Source: Deltaproteobacteria bacterium
GTDB taxonomy: Bacteria > Myxococcota_A > UBA9042 > DTJE01
Direction: 5' to 3'
Assembly (NCBI GenBank): GCA_016784945.1
Contig: JADHTP010000211.1
Location: 1-5,796 of the forward strand
Length of the DNA: 5,796 bases
The first letter of the stretch is position 1. Each line of letters opens with the position of its first letter. Positions 5,357 through 5,796 of this stretch are shown here, piece after piece. Made by a program: the position numbers and the translations under genes. Under the pieces are notes generated by a model. That model was not told the DNA's origin. It saw only the letters and a program-made list of their open reading frames with translations, and did not search any database.

Positions 5357-5796
5357 TCAGAACAGGAAGGTGAAGCGGTTCTCCACCAGGAAGCTCGTCA
5401 CGGCGTTGCCGCTTTCGTCCTTCAGCGCGCCGCCCGGGAAGAGCACGGCGCTCTCCACGGTCCACAGAAAGTAGTCCTTGAACTTCCATTCCACCTGGAT
5501 GTCCAGTTCCGTGCCGTAATACCGGGCCGGCTTGCCGCCGTGCCAGTTCACCGCGTCGTCGTCGATTTCCTTGCCGTCCTCGGACAGCAGGGTCATGACC
5601 GGGTCCACCACCGGTGCGGCGGCCCACGCGGCCAGCACGCCGAACCGGATGCCAACGGTGGGATGGGGGCGGTAGAGGACCTGGGGAAAGAACACGATTC
5701 CGTTGTGGAAACGGCCGTCTGTGGCCAGTTCCGTGAGAGGGAAGGAGTTCGTGCCCAGGTTCTTCAGGTTCCGGATGCCCACGGCCGCGGATCGCG
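5357..5796 (-). CDS. C-terminal part of an outer-membrane beta-barrel protein (5' end outside window)
   Basis: The frame is open from the right window edge (RSAAVGIRNLKNL...) to TGA at 5359-5357, giving 145 residues. The GTG at 5782 is internal, not a start. Alternating amphipathic strands are visible: GIVFFPQVLYRPH, TVGIRFGVLAAWAA, YYGTELDIQVEWKF, YFLWTVESAVLF and the last strand VTSFLVENRFTFLF. These are separated by polar loops rich in D, G and N (SEDGKEIDDDAVNWHGG; KDESGN). A terminal aromatic residue after an amphipathic strand is the usual recognition signal for outer-membrane assembly. The exact family is not recognised. The lipoprotein gene starts 58 bp downstream with its own RBS and no terminator in between, so both are probably one transcript whose products meet at the outer membrane. 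Confidence 0.75.
   Translation of the reverse strand, partial: RSAAVGIRNLKNLGTNSFPLTELATDGRFHNGIVFFPQVLYRPHPTVGIRFGVLAAWAAAPVVDPVMTLLSEDGKEIDDDAVNWHGGKPARYYGTELDIQVEWKFKDYFLWTVESAVLFPGGALKDESGNAVTSFLVENRFTFLF

Overview
The window is GC-rich and tightly coded, apart from a scarred, lower-GC stretch in the middle. Its content suggests a Gram-negative bacterium of the Myxococcota / former Deltaproteobacteria type. The reasons are a secreted lipoprotein with an array of MopE-type Cys/Asp-rich repeats, a neighbouring outer-membrane beta-barrel end, and a DUF772-type transposase remnant of a kind common in those genomes. The taxonomic call is inference, because there is no marker gene.

Left block, plus strand (1-1880). 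The last 36 codons of an unidentified gene run into a small SCP2-like (sterol carrier protein 2) lipid-binding protein of 108 aa through an ATGA stop/start overlap. After 16 nt comes a 475-aa FAD-binding oxidoreductase of the VAO/PCMH (GlcD-like) superfamily with a TTG start behind GGGAGG. Spacing and overlap indicate one operon that began before the window. Its chemistry cannot be fixed from sequence, but a hydrophobic-ligand carrier coupled to a flavin oxidase suggests a lipid or other apolar substrate.

Middle scar (1855-2871). Reading on the minus strand from the right, there is a sigma70-like promoter and short repeats, an internal fragment of an IS1182/DUF772-type transposase that lacks both ends, about 190 bp of non-coding DNA dense in inverted repeats, and then the C-terminal tail of a secreted protein resembling a PPC domain. 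That tail is in the same frame as the transposase fragment, behind one TAG, and it overlaps the end of the FAD oxidase gene tail to tail by 26 bp. This looks like an old insertion followed by deletion that removed the front of the PPC gene and most of the insertion sequence.

Right block, minus strand (2872-5796). The end of an outer-membrane beta-barrel protein is followed after 58 bp by an 808-aa lipoprotein, which was probably cotranscribed with it. The lipoprotein has a lipobox cysteine, an Ig-like (Big_5/SbsA-type) domain that appears to be split, and six ~70-aa metal-binding-type repeats sitting inside the split. A beta-rich tail of unknown family follows. The pair is best read as a cell-surface module: a barrel in the outer membrane and a Cys/Asp-rich, probably metal-binding lipoprotein attached to it.

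No tRNA, rRNA or CRISPR array was seen. The most unusual item is the nested, circularly permuted repeat array in the lipoprotein.
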